This document shows, one piece after another, positions 33,583-41,902 of a stretch of 64,000 nt of DNA. The stretch comes from Brevibacillus brevis (GTDB lineage Bacteria; Bacillota; Bacilli; Brevibacillales; Brevibacillaceae), in assembly GCF_900637055.1 (NCBI RefSeq), contig NZ_LR134338.1, forward strand, positions 1,558,001 through 1,622,000, in the 5' to 3' direction. A model generated the notes under the pieces. That model was given only the letters and a program-made list of their open reading frames with translations. It had not been told where the DNA came from and did no database searches. Numbering within the stretch: the stretch's first letter is position 1; every line of letters starts with the position of its first letter. Made by a program: the position numbers and the translations under genes.

Positions 33583-35259
33583 ATGAGACGTACCGCAAAC
33601 CGATGGTGGCAAAAAACAGGAAAAGCTGTTTTCGCAGCAGGCTTGGCTTTAGCGCTTGCTGCATGCGGACAACCACAGGAAGCAGCAAAGCCTGCCACAC
33701 AACCAAGGACAGAAACTACGCCAGCTAATGCATCTGCGCAACCCGAACAGATACTCAGGCTGAATAACTTTACAGAACCGCTTTCTCTTCATCCCGGACT
33801 TATTTCAGATGTTTGGTCATCCAATGTTATTTTTCAGACGTTTGAGGGGCTGACTCGCATTGACGACAAGGGCGTTCCACAGCCCGCCATGGCCCAGGAA
33901 ATCAAGGCATCAGACGATTTGTTGACGTACACCTTCACGATTCGCGACAATGCGAAGTGGTCGAATGGCGATCCCGTAACTGCGCACGATTTTGAAAACG
34001 CCTGGAAATGGGCACTCGATTCCAAAAACGGTTCCCAGTATGCCTATCAGCTGTTTTATGTAAAAAATGCAGAGGCGGCCTTTGCTGGCAAAGCGAAGCC
34101 CGAAGAGATCGGGGTAAAGGCAACAGATGACAATACATTGGTCGTCCAATTGGAAAACCCGACGCCGTTTTTTCTGGAGCTGACGGCATTTTACAGCTAC
34201 TTTCCGCTGAATACCAAAGTGGTGAAAGACAATCCGGACTGGGCGAAGGAAGCAGGACCAGCCTACACCTCGAATGGACCGTTTAAACTCGCTGCGTGGG
34301 AGCATAAAACCAAGCTGACGCTTACGAAAAACGAGCATTATTGGGACGCAGACGCTGTCAAGCTGACCAAAATCGAAATGAATATGATCAATGACGCGAA
34401 TACAGAGCTGTCAATGCTGGAGGGCGGCGATCTCGATTGGGCAGGTGCCCCGACTGGCAATCTTCCGCTCGACGCGATGCCGACCTTGAAGGAAAAAGGA
34501 TTGCTGGTGATCACGCCAAAAGCCGGGACGTATTGGTATGAATTTAACACAGAGCAAAAGCCTTTCCACAACAAAAAAATTCGCCAAGCCTTTTCATACG
34601 CAATCAACCGGAAAGACATTGTGGAGAACATCACGCAGGGAGGAGAATTGGTTGCGACTGCCGTAGTGCCGCCTACGATGTTTGCTGAGAACGAGCAAGG
34701 CTTGTTTACAGACAATGACATGGAAAAAGCCAAGCAATTGTTGGCGGAAGGCATGAAGGAAGAAGGGTACGCCAGCGTCGACCAGCTCCCGCCGATTACA
34801 CTGTCCTATAATACGGAGGAAGCACAGACCAAAATCGCGCAAGCTGTACAGGACATGTGGCAAAAAAACTTGGGTGTGCACGTCAAGCTGGAGAATCAGG
34901 AATGGAATGTCTACTATGAAAACGTGAAAAACGGGAAGTACCAAGTAGCGCGGATGGGGTGGACGGGGGATTTCAACGATCCAATCAACTTCCTTGAAAT
35001 ATTCCGAACGAAGGAAGGCAACAACCATACTCGTTGGGAGAATCGTCAATATGCCGATCTATTGGCGGCTTCTGCCAAAGAGAAGGATGCTGCCAAACGA
35101 AAAGCGATCTTGCAAGAGGCGGAGAAAATCTTGGTGGACGAAATGCCAGTCATTCCGTTTTACTTTAAGTCTACGGTGTATGCCCAGAACCCCAAGTTGA
35201 AAGGCGTAGTCATTTCAGGTCTGGGATACGCGCAGTACAAATGGGCATATTTCGAATAA
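33583..35259 (+). CDS. oppA: Oligopeptide ABC transporter substrate-binding lipoprotein (OppA)
   Basis: A 558-residue solute-binding protein of family 5. The signal peptide ends in the lipobox LALAAC (Cys28), followed by a Gln/Pro/Thr-rich linker. Family features are LRLNNFTEPLSLHPGL, FEGLTRIDDKG, AKWSNGDPVTAHDFENAWKW and the C-terminal RMGWTGDFNDPINFLEIF. It captures extracellular peptides for an Opp permease; no permease or ATPase genes are in the window. GGGGAA precedes the ATG, 2 bases after the 57-residue gene. Placement behind a KinB-like kinase suggests a link to sporulation signalling, as Opp imports Phr peptides in Bacillus; this link is inference. Confidence 0.92.
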   Translation: MRRTANRWWQKTGKAVFAAGLALALAACGQPQEAAKPATQPRTETTPANASAQPEQILRLNNFTEPLSLHPGLISDVWSSNVIFQTFEGLTRIDDKGVPQPAMAQEIKASDDLLTYTFTIRDNAKWSNGDPVTAHDFENAWKWALDSKNGSQYAYQLFYVKNAEAAFAGKAKPEEIGVKATDDNTLVVQLENPTPFFLELTAFYSYFPLNTKVVKDNPDWAKEAGPAYTSNGPFKLAAWEHKTKLTLTKNEHYWDADAVKLTKIEMNMINDANTELSMLEGGDLDWAGAPTGNLPLDAMPTLKEKGLLVITPKAGTYWYEFNTEQKPFHNKKIRQAFSYAINRKDIVENITQGGELVATAVVPPTMFAENEQGLFTDNDMEKAKQLLAEGMKEEGYASVDQLPPITLSYNTEEAQTKIAQAVQDMWQKNLGVHVKLENQEWNVYYENVKNGKYQVARMGWTGDFNDPINFLEIFRTKEGNNHTRWENRQYADLLAASAKEKDAAKRKAILQEAEKILVDEMPVIPFYFKSTVYAQNPKLKGVVISGLGYAQYKWAYFE

Positions 35260-35274
35260 ATCATAAGTAGTCAC

Positions 35275-35322
35275 ATTCGAAGGGCTGGTCAGTCGGATTA
35301 TTCCACGACCAGCCCTTCGAAT
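35275..35322. repeat. Perfect 16-bp inverted repeat at the oppA/TetR convergence
   Basis: ATTCGAAGGGCTGGTC (35275-35290) is exactly complementary to GACCAGCCCTTCGAAT (35307-35322) with a 16-base loop. The right arm lies inside the 3' end of the TetR coding region. It is placed like a shared terminator, but neither strand has a T tract after it. Confidence 0.75.
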
Positions 35323-35891
35323 ACGATAGAGACCTTCTCTTCCATGATTTCTTCGAGTGCCCAGGCTCCCTCGCTGCGTACCCAATCATAAAGAGCGTTG
35401 TAGTAAATGTTTTCCAGCATATTTGCAGCGACAAGAGGGTTGAATTTGCTTTTCAATTGATTCTTTTCTTGCGCTTCTTCAATCAGGTCAGCGAACAGTT
35501 GACGCAATTCAAAGTACATGTTCTTTTCGTTCTCAAGCACTTTCCGATGTTTCATCGAGGATTCTACGACGACTTTAATGAAATCGAAATTGGTGATGGT
35601 GACTTCATTCATGATCTTGTAGATCCGCAGCACCTTCGACTTGCAGTCGTTCCCATAATCCCACTCTTCCCGGCGCTCCTCGATTTCATGCAGACGCTCA
35701 TATCCCCAGTTGGCGAGAATGGCTTCCTTTGAAGTGAAATGCAAAAAGATCGTACCGCGTGCAACATCCGCTTCTTCGGAAATCATGTCGATAGTGGTTG
35801 CTTCAAAGCCGTGCGTTTTGAAAAGCTTGATGGCAGCATTGAAGATTTTTTCGCGGGTTTCGCGCTTTTTCCGTTCCCGTCTCGTCGTCAA
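35298..35891 (-). CDS. TetR/AcrR family transcriptional regulator
   Basis: A 197-residue regulator. The N-terminal HTH is KIFNAAIKLFKTHGFEATTIDMISEEADVARGTIFLHFTSKEAIL; the remainder is the all-helical ligand-binding part. The start is TTG at 35891, eight bases after AAGGAGGTG on the minus strand. An extended -10 (TGTTATAAT, complement near 35930) is visible upstream. No partner gene is divergent in the usual close way; the next gene on the other strand starts 200 bp away. Its 3' end forms one arm of a long inverted repeat. Confidence 0.9.
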   Translation of the reverse strand: MTTRRERKKRETREKIFNAAIKLFKTHGFEATTIDMISEEADVARGTIFLHFTSKEAILANWGYERLHEIEERREEWDYGNDCKSKVLRIYKIMNEVTITNFDFIKVVVESSMKHRKVLENEKNMYFELRQLFADLIEEAQEKNQLKSKFNPLVAANMLENIYYNALYDWVRSEGAWALEEIMEEKVSIVFEGLVVE

Positions 35892-36014
35892 GTATGTAGC
35901 ACCTCCTTAAGAACTCGTACGCTTGATTATAACACAATCGTTACCTAACAAAAGAATAGTTCATGCAATTAAGCATAAATTAGGTGAAAAAAGGATAGAC
36001 TTCTGCGATGCTCG

Positions 36015-36032
36015 AATGTATATTTATATACT
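36015..36032. promoter_or_regulatory. ARG-box-like site upstream of the ArgA-like acetyltransferase
   Basis: AATGTATATTTATATACT matches the 18-bp ArgR/AhrC operator pattern (WNTGNATWWWWATNCANW) at all fixed positions but one. It abuts TATAAT (36032-36037), a -10-like box. Confidence 0.4.
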
Positions 36033-36091
36033 ATAATGAATAAATATTAAATCATACCAGGCTCGTTATGCATGGGGTGGAGGAGAGTAAA

Positions 36092-36565
36092 ATGGGTGTT
36101 GCAAAGGCTTTGGCAGTACGTCAGGCTACGATGAAAGACGTGGATGCCATGTTGGAGATCGTTAATGAATATGCACAGCAAGGCTTGATGCTGCCACGTA
36201 CAAAGCTGTCTTTCTTGGAAAACTTGCAATCCTTTATTGTCGCTCATGATGGAGATTCGGTCGTAGGTGTCGCGGGCCTACATATTTTGTGGGAGGACCT
36301 GGCGGAGATCCGTTCCTTGGCTATCTCGGAAAAAGCGAAGGGGATGGGCGTTGGGAAACATCTGGTTCTTCATTTGGTTGAGCAATGCCGCCTTTTGGGA
36401 ATTAAGCGTGTACTGGCGCTGACCTATCAACAAGTGTTTTTTGAAAAGTGCGGATTTTGGGTGGTTGCCAAGGAAACACTGCCGCAAAAAGCTTGGAAGG
36501 ATTGCATTAACTGCTCCAAGCTGCCGATGTGCGACGAAATTGCTATGATTTTCGAAACAGCCTGA
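36092..36565 (+). CDS. GNAT acetyltransferase, ArgA (N-acetylglutamate synthase)-like
   Basis: A 157-residue acetyltransferase close to the GNAT domain of ArgA and of ArgH-fused enzymes: VRQATMKDVDAMLEIVNEYAQQGLMLPRT, EIRSLAISEKAKGMGVGKHLVLHLVEQ and VFFEKCGFWVVAKETLPQKAW, ending with a Cys pair (CINCSKLPMCDE). Short stand-alone enzymes of this kind acetylate glutamate to start arginine synthesis in some bacteria. GGAGGAGAG lies 4 bases before the ATG at 36092. An ARG-box-like site upstream supports arginine control. Whether it is a true NAGS is not certain from sequence alone. Confidence 0.82.
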   Translation: MGVAKALAVRQATMKDVDAMLEIVNEYAQQGLMLPRTKLSFLENLQSFIVAHDGDSVVGVAGLHILWEDLAEIRSLAISEKAKGMGVGKHLVLHLVEQCRLLGIKRVLALTYQQVFFEKCGFWVVAKETLPQKAWKDCINCSKLPMCDEIAMIFETA

Positions 36566-36687
36566 TACATTTGGTCTAGCCTTCCTTTTTTCTTTTCTGG
36601 TACTATATTCATATAAAAAGTAGAAATATAAACAATATTCTATTAGTATATCAGAAAAAGAGACTGGTAAAAATGGGGGGCTTTTCC

Positions 36688-38769
36688 ATGAAGTTAGGCG
36701 CTCGTATACTGCTCGTGCTACTTCTGGCAGGAAGTGTACCGTTGACGGCAGCGGGAGTGTTTGCTTATCAGGAATCCAAGCAGGAATTGTTGAACGGAAG
36801 TGCCGCTACACTGGAAGCGCTGCGTCACAGCAACAAAGAACAGGTGGAAAATTACTTTCGCGAGCGAGCCAGGAACGTGGATACGTTGGCTGCATCGGGA
36901 ACAGTAATGTCTGCCCTTTCTTCGTTTGAGGAAGTGTGGCGGCAAGGCCTGGAATCGCCTGCTTATGAAGAAGTGCAAGCGAGGTATACGAACGAATTGA
37001 AGATGGAGGTCGCTCGCTACGGCTTCGTGAATGCCTTTCTGTTGAATGCACAAGGGGACATCGTGTACGAGACAAAGCCGCAGGCCGATTTTGGTACCAA
37101 CCTCCTGACAGGCCCACACGCTGACTCTGTACTTGGCCAGACTGTGCAGCAAGTCCAGAAAACCCAAAGCGCAGAAATGTCAGATCTAGGCATTTACGAA
37201 CCATCTGGAGGGGTGCCAGGGGTATACATTGCAGCTCCGATCTACGACCGAGGCTACATCATCGGGCAAATCGCAGTCGAAGTATCCATGGATTATATTT
37301 CTAGAATATTCAATCAACGAGAAGGGCTGGGGGAAACCGGGAAGATTTACTTGGTTGGTGGTCCGGACAAGCTCATGCGCTCGCAACTGGGCAGTGGGCC
37401 AAATACGTTGTTACAGCAAAAAGTAGATACGCCCATCGTTGATCAAGTGTTGCTCACCCAACAATCCGAAGGTACGGTCGAAAGCATGGATTACTTAGGA
37501 CAGCAAGTGCTCGTATCCTACGATCAGGTCAAGGTGGGGAAGAAGACATGGGCGATTTTGGCAGAGATGAATATGACCGAAATATTGGAGGGTCCAACCC
37601 GCATTCGGGATGCCATGATTGCCTTTAATGGTGCCGTCCTCTTGCTCATCGTCATCATCTCTTTATTTACAGCAAACTGGCTTCGCCGCTCGTTTCGCGG
37701 CATGCTTGCTGTCGCAGAGCGGATTGGGCATGGGGATTTTTCGCGTGAGATTCCTGACAAGCTATTAAAACGAAAAGATGAATTAGGGGAGCTGGCAGGG
37801 TCTCTCGTCACGATGCAGAAGCAACTGCGCAAAATCTTGTTTCAGATTCAGCAGGCAGCCGCTTCCGTTTCCGGGGCGGTGCGAAATATTCAGGGAAACA
37901 CGAATGAGATTGCTGCTTCCAGCCAGCAAATTGTCCTCGTCGTCGATCAAGTGGCTGCCTCTGCTGACAGCCAGGTGGAAAAAATGGGACAAACCTTGAA
38001 TCTGGCTGTTGATTTGACGAAGGATGTGGCGGTGGTAACGGAAAATGTAGAGCGTGTGACCGTATCTGCGGAAGAAATGAAACAGCACGCACACGCTGGG
38101 AGACGCGCGATCGCAGATGTAATGGACAGCATGGACGAAATCAATCGTTCGGTTGAAGCTGCAACGGATGTCATTCATGTATTGGAAGGGCGATCGAAGG
38201 ACATTTCGAGAATTATCTCTGTTATTACAGAGATTGCCCGACAGACCAATCTGCTAGCCTTGAATGCTGCGATCGAAGCGGCCAGAGCAGGAGAGCATGG
38301 CAAGGGGTTTGCCGTCGTCGCAGGAGAAGTGCGCAAGCTGGCAGAGGATACCAACAGTGCTGCCCAGCAGATCGTAGGCATGATTGGAGACGTACAAAAG
38401 GATACGAAGGAAGCAGTCGCCAGAATGGTCGAGGGTGCCCAAACAACCGCCCGTGGCATGAAGACAGCAAACCAATCGCAAGAGATGTTTCAGCACATCG
38501 AGGAAAACATTCTCGGAGTGTCGCAAGAAATTAACGGTGTCAGTGAAGCCTTCAAGCGAATGGCGCCAGATGCCCAACAGGTAGCCGTTGTCGCTGGGGA
38601 AGTATCGTCCGCATCGATGCAAGCAGCTGCTGGTGTCCAAAGCATCTCGGCAGCGGTAGAGGAGCAGAGTGCAGCGATGGAGCTCATCGCAGATGCTGCA
38701 AATCAGCTAGCTATTCTAGCAGAAGAGCTGAGAAGCTCACTTGCAACCTTTGTTTCGCGCGAAAATTAA
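36688..38769 (+). CDS. Transmembrane methyl-accepting chemotaxis protein
   Basis: A 693-residue chemoreceptor. TM1 is residues about 6-24, an extracellular Cache-type sensor domain fills about 30-290, TM2 is [15 protein letters not shown], and a HAMP domain and long signalling helices follow. The hairpin tip reads [41 protein letters not shown], where CheW and CheA bind. The ATG at 36688 follows GGGGGG by 7 bases; an ATG five codons earlier is the alternative. The ligand is unknown. It is monocistronic. Confidence 0.93.
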   Translation: MKLGARILLVLLLAGSVPLTAAGVFAYQESKQELLNGSAATLEALRHSNKEQVENYFRERARNVDTLAASGTVMSALSSFEEVWRQGLESPAYEEVQARYTNELKMEVARYGFVNAFLLNAQGDIVYETKPQADFGTNLLTGPHADSVLGQTVQQVQKTQSAEMSDLGIYEPSGGVPGVYIAAPIYDRGYIIGQIAVEVSMDYISRIFNQREGLGETGKIYLVGGPDKLMRSQLGSGPNTLLQQKVDTPIVDQVLLTQQSEGTVESMDYLGQQVLVSYDQVKVGKKTWAILAEMNMTEILEGPTRIRDAMIAFNGAVLLLIVIISLFTANWLRRSFRGMLAVAERIGHGDFSREIPDKLLKRKDELGELAGSLVTMQKQLRKILFQIQQAAASVSGAVRNIQGNTNEIAASSQQIVLVVDQVAASADSQVEKMGQTLNLAVDLTKDVAVVTENVERVTVSAEEMKQHAHAGRRAIADVMDSMDEINRSVEAATDVIHVLEGRSKDISRIISVITEIARQTNLLALNAAIEAARAGEHGKGFAVVAGEVRKLAEDTNSAAQQIVGMIGDVQKDTKEAVARMVEGAQTTARGMKTANQSQEMFQHIEENILGVSQEINGVSEAFKRMAPDAQQVAVVAGEVSSASMQAAAGVQSISAAVEEQSAAMELIADAANQLAILAEELRSSLATFVSREN

Positions 38770-38770
38770 G

Positions 38771-38826
38771 AAAAAAGGGACGGAGCAAAAGCCGGCTACA
38801 TCTGCCTTTTCTCCCGTCTCTTTTTG
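38771..38826 (+). terminator. Likely terminator of the chemoreceptor gene
   Basis: AAAAAAGGGACGGAG and CTCCCGTCTCTTTTT form an imperfect long stem with an inner GCCGGC region, ending in TTTTT at about 38826. Confidence 0.55.
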
Positions 38827-38902
38827 TATTTTGGAAGGATATCTCACACAAAATGTTGAATGATAAGGACGATGGAGAGTTTCAGGCCGGAGGGACGTAA
38901 GC

Positions 38903-39652
38903 GTGCACAAACTAGATTGGGAACTATATCTGCTACCGTTCGAACAAGCTGTAGAAGAAATCAAAGTAAAAATTAAAAATATCCGTAACGAACTGCGCAA
39001 ACGCAAGGAGCATTCACCGATTGAGTTTGCGGTGGGCAGGGTCAAATCGATCCCGAGTATTTACAACAAGGCAAACCGCTTGCAGTTTCCGATTGATGAG
39101 AATATCTGCTGGGAAATTCGCGATATCGCGGGCATCCGCGTCATCGCGGGCATCCGCGTCATTTGCCAGTTTATTGATGATATACCGGCAGTCGTAGAGA
39201 TGATCCGCAACCGCGGAGATATGCGTGTGTATTTGGAAAAGGATTATGTCTCTACCCCAAAAGAAAGCGGATATCGGGGCTATCACCTTGCCGTAGAGTA
39301 TCCGATCATGATGGCGGGTGGGCAAGTGACTATTCCGGTAGAAATTCAGATTCGCACATTGGGAATGAATTTTTGGGCGACGATTGAGCACTCGCTGAAT
39401 TATAAATACGAGGGAATTATCCCATCCAATATAAGGCAAAGATTGTTCGAGGTTGCCAAGGCATCCTACAAGCTGGATAGCGAAATGAACAATATCCGGG
39501 ACGAAATTAAAGACGCCCAAGCAGAATTTACGAAAAAAGAAGTGCCGATGGAGTCATTATTATCGTTGGTTGAGCTGGATCTGGACGTCGATGCGGCAAT
39601 GGACGAAGGCAGTATGAATGAGAGGACTGAAGAAGAGAATGACAAGCGTTAA
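38903..39652 (+). CDS. Small alarmone synthetase, RelQ-like, with an internal 6-residue duplication
   Basis: A 249-residue (p)ppGpp synthetase without hydrolase domain. WELYLLPFEQAVEEIKVKI, SPIEFAVGRVKSIPSI, SGYRGYHLAVEYP, EIQIRTLGMNFWATIEHSLNYKY and KASYKLDSEMNNIRDEI match RelQ/SAS1 throughout. The family motif DIAGIRVICQF is DIAGIRVIAGIRVICQF here because of an exact 18-bp tandem duplication (39126-39161). This adds six residues to a core strand of the synthetase fold and may lower or abolish activity. GTG start at 38903 follows GGAGG by 9 bases. PepV begins inside its last 14 bases. It would make pppGpp/ppGpp from GTP or GDP and ATP if active. Confidence 0.9.
   Translation: MHKLDWELYLLPFEQAVEEIKVKIKNIRNELRKRKEHSPIEFAVGRVKSIPSIYNKANRLQFPIDENICWEIRDIAGIRVIAGIRVICQFIDDIPAVVEMIRNRGDMRVYLEKDYVSTPKESGYRGYHLAVEYPIMMAGGQVTIPVEIQIRTLGMNFWATIEHSLNYKYEGIIPSNIRQRLFEVAKASYKLDSEMNNIRDEIKDAQAEFTKKEVPMESLLSLVELDLDVDAAMDEGSMNERTEEENDKR
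39126..39161 (+). repeat. Exact 18-bp tandem duplication inside the RelQ-like gene
   Basis: Two adjacent copies of TCGCGGGCATCCGCGTCA. Each contains a CGCGG-GCAT-CCGCG hairpin, a structure that favours replication slippage. The duplication is in frame and adds IAGIRV. Confidence 0.95.
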
Positions 39653-41075
39653 TTGGCTGGAGGAAACAAATAAACGCAAGGAAGAACTGATTGCGACGAC
39701 GCAACAATTTTTGCAGATTAAAAGCGTATTGGACCCCGAGTCAGTACGGGAAGGGGCCCCTTTCGGAGAAGGGATTCGGCAAGCGCTTGACTTTGCGCTA
39801 GGCGTGTGTGAAAAAGCAGGCATGACAACCAAAGACGTCCGCGGCTATGCAGGGCACGCTGAATTCGGGCAGGGCGAGGAATTGATCGGCATTCTGAGCC
39901 ATGTCGATGTCGTACCGGAAGGCGATGGCTGGAGTACGCCACCGTATGCAGCCGAGATCGTGGATGGGCGCATCGTGGCCCGTGGAGCGATTGATGACAA
40001 GGGACCGACGATGGCGGCCATTTTCGCAGCGAAGATCGTGATGGAGCTTGGATTGCCGCTGTCGAAGCGCGTGCGCTTTATTTTCGGTACGGATGAAGAA
40101 TCGAGCTGGCAGTGTGTGAACACGTATTTTGAAACGGAAGAAATGCCGACGATGGGCTTTACCCCAGATGCAGACTTCCCGCTGATCTATGCAGAAAAAG
40201 GCTTGACCGATCTGTCGTTGCGCCAGACGCTTGCATCCTTCCAAAGTCTCGGAATACCTGCTGCGGAAAATATGGAGGCAAAGCTCGTTTCCTTACAGGC
40301 TGGCTTGCGGATGAACATGGTTCCAGACAAAGCAGTAGCAACGCTTGCGCCAATCGGCTTGAATAGTGAGGCAATTGCACAAAGTTATCGCCAGCACTTG
40401 GACGAGACTGGCTTGAAAGGCAAAGTGGAGGAGCAGGACGGTCTTGTAGTGCTGCATATGGAGGGCGTCTCGGTTCACGGAATGGACCCGAGCAAAGGCG
40501 TCAACGCGGGCACCGAGCTCATTCACTTTTTGCACACCTTGTCCTTGGATGAACGCGGAGCTGTATTTGTAAATTTGGCTGATCGTTATTTACACAAGCA
40601 GCATTATGGTGAAGCGCTTGGCATCGCGCATGATGATGCAGAAATGGGTGCGCTCACCCTGAACACAGGTGTGATCGAGTACAACGAAAAGCAGGATGCG
40701 CTTTTCCGTCTGAATATCCGTTACCCACATTCTGTTGCCTTCGAAAAATGGTCGGCCGTTCTTGCTGAACGCTTCAGTGGAGGGGCATTTACGCTCGAAG
40801 TGGCTGAGCATCTGACACCCCATCGCGTTGATCCGAATCATCCATTAGTAACGACGCTGCAACGCGTGTATACGGAACAAACGGGCGAGGAAGCTGGCAT
40901 TATTGCAATTGGTGGCGCTACCTACGGCCGTTCATTGGATGTTGGGGTAGCATTCGGACCGCTTTTCCCAGGGCGTCCTGACAGTGCTCACCAGCGGGAT
41001 GAATATATTTTCGTGGATGATCTGATCAAAGCGACAGCGATTTACGCGCAAGCGATCTATGAATTAGCGAAGTAG
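39639..41075 (+). CDS. pepV: Dipeptidase PepV
   Basis: A 478-residue M20A-type metallopeptidase, the expected length for PepV. The metal site is shown by GILSHVDVVPEGDGW, ARGAIDDKGPTMAA, FGTDEESSW and FTPDADFP; a lid domain and GGATYGRSLDVGVAFGPLFPGRPDSAHQRDE near the end complete the pattern. It splits dipeptides, including those with D- or beta-residues, in the cytoplasm. The ATG at 39639 overlaps the RelQ stop by 14 bases, so the two are co-translated. Terminator follows. Confidence 0.93.
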   Translation: MTSVNWLEETNKRKEELIATTQQFLQIKSVLDPESVREGAPFGEGIRQALDFALGVCEKAGMTTKDVRGYAGHAEFGQGEELIGILSHVDVVPEGDGWSTPPYAAEIVDGRIVARGAIDDKGPTMAAIFAAKIVMELGLPLSKRVRFIFGTDEESSWQCVNTYFETEEMPTMGFTPDADFPLIYAEKGLTDLSLRQTLASFQSLGIPAAENMEAKLVSLQAGLRMNMVPDKAVATLAPIGLNSEAIAQSYRQHLDETGLKGKVEEQDGLVVLHMEGVSVHGMDPSKGVNAGTELIHFLHTLSLDERGAVFVNLADRYLHKQHYGEALGIAHDDAEMGALTLNTGVIEYNEKQDALFRLNIRYPHSVAFEKWSAVLAERFSGGAFTLEVAEHLTPHRVDPNHPLVTTLQRVYTEQTGEEAGIIAIGGATYGRSLDVGVAFGPLFPGRPDSAHQRDEYIFVDDLIKATAIYAQAIYELAK

Positions 41076-41083
41076 AACATAGC

Positions 41084-41120
41084 AACGGCTGGACATAAGC
41101 GCCAGCCGTTTTTATTTTTT
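41084..41120 (+). terminator. Terminator of relQ-pepV
   Basis: AACGGCTGG (41084-41092) pairs with CCAGCCGTT (41102-41110), followed by TTTATTTTTT. Confidence 0.88.
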
Positions 41121-41144
41121 CTGAATCAGGCGAGACAAAAAACT

Positions 41145-41173
41145 TTGCAAATGCTGGAAGTCAATACTATAAT
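41145..41173 (+). promoter_or_regulatory. Sigma-A promoter of the TetR-MFS operon
   Basis: TTGCAA (41145-41150), 17 bases, TATAAT (41168-41173). The predicted start at about 41180 coincides with the first base of the TetR operator. Confidence 0.75.
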
Positions 41174-41179
41174 GCAAGT

Positions 41180-41201
41180 AACGATTGATCGATTAATCAT
41201 T
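41180..41201. promoter_or_regulatory. TetR operator, copy 1 (autoregulation)
   Basis: A 22-bp near-palindrome AACGATTGATCGATTAATCA(TT) lies on the transcription start of the tetR gene. It matches a second copy at 41859-41880 in reverse complement at 20 of 22 positions or nearly so. Confidence 0.7.
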
Positions 41202-41224
41202 CATTGGCAAGGAGCCTGTAGAGC

Positions 41225-41827
41225 ATGCCACTTTCGGAAGAACAAGTGCTAAAAATGAAGCAAAAGCGGGAAACGATTCTCCAGCAGGCAATTCTCCTGT
41301 TTGCCGAGCACGGTTATAACGATACTACCATTGCAAAAGTCGCGAAGGCATCAGGAGTGAGCTTTGGCAGTGTTTTCACGTACTTTGAAAACAAGGATCA
41401 GCTCTTTCATGCAGCGGTCACGGAGCCATTGCAAGAGCATTCCGTTAAACTGCTTGATTTTGATCCCAAAGCATCTGAGCCATTATTGGAATTAGAGAGA
41501 ATGGTGACCAATCACATCAAGGTCTTCGCCGCGTTCGATTCGTACTTGCGACTGGTCGTACAAGTAGTCGGCTACTACAATCGTTTTGCCCATTCTTTTG
41601 CTGAGCTAGATGCGTTTCACAACACCTTTCGTACGAAAATTGCCGAGCTTTTGATCAATGGACAAGAGAAAGGACTCTTGCATGTCCAAGATCCCAAATA
41701 CGTGGCGACAGCATATATGAGCCTGTTAATTGGTCTGCGTGTGAATTTGACCGATGAACCACAAAGCAACATGTGGGAAAAATTCGTTCCGTTTGCCATG
41801 CAGCTTTTTGGACCGAAGAATCGCTAG
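41225..41827 (+). CDS. TetR family repressor of the adjacent MFS efflux gene
   Basis: A 200-residue TetR-type regulator. The HTH is TILQQAILLFAEHGY, DTTIAKVAKASGVSFGSVFTYFENKDQLF; the remaining helices form the drug-binding core. AAGGAG lies before the ATG. A sigma-A promoter and a 22-bp palindrome sit just upstream, and the same palindrome precedes the MFS gene 76 bp downstream of this gene, so it most likely represses itself and the transporter until an inducer binds. Confidence 0.92.
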   Translation: MPLSEEQVLKMKQKRETILQQAILLFAEHGYNDTTIAKVAKASGVSFGSVFTYFENKDQLFHAAVTEPLQEHSVKLLDFDPKASEPLLELERMVTNHIKVFAAFDSYLRLVVQVVGYYNRFAHSFAELDAFHNTFRTKIAELLINGQEKGLLHVQDPKYVATAYMSLLIGLRVNLTDEPQSNMWEKFVPFAMQLFGPKNR

Positions 41828-41858
41828 CATTCTCCCTCGGTCTCTTTTTTGGAGTACA

Positions 41859-41880
41859 AATGATTGATTAATCAATCGTT
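41859..41880. promoter_or_regulatory. TetR operator, copy 2 (before the MFS gene)
   Basis: A 22-bp palindrome with the core GATTGATTAATCAATC, 22 bp upstream of the MFS start codon, matching the site at 41180-41201. Confidence 0.7.
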
Positions 41881-41902
41881 ATAAGAGATAGGAGTGGTCA
41901 CC

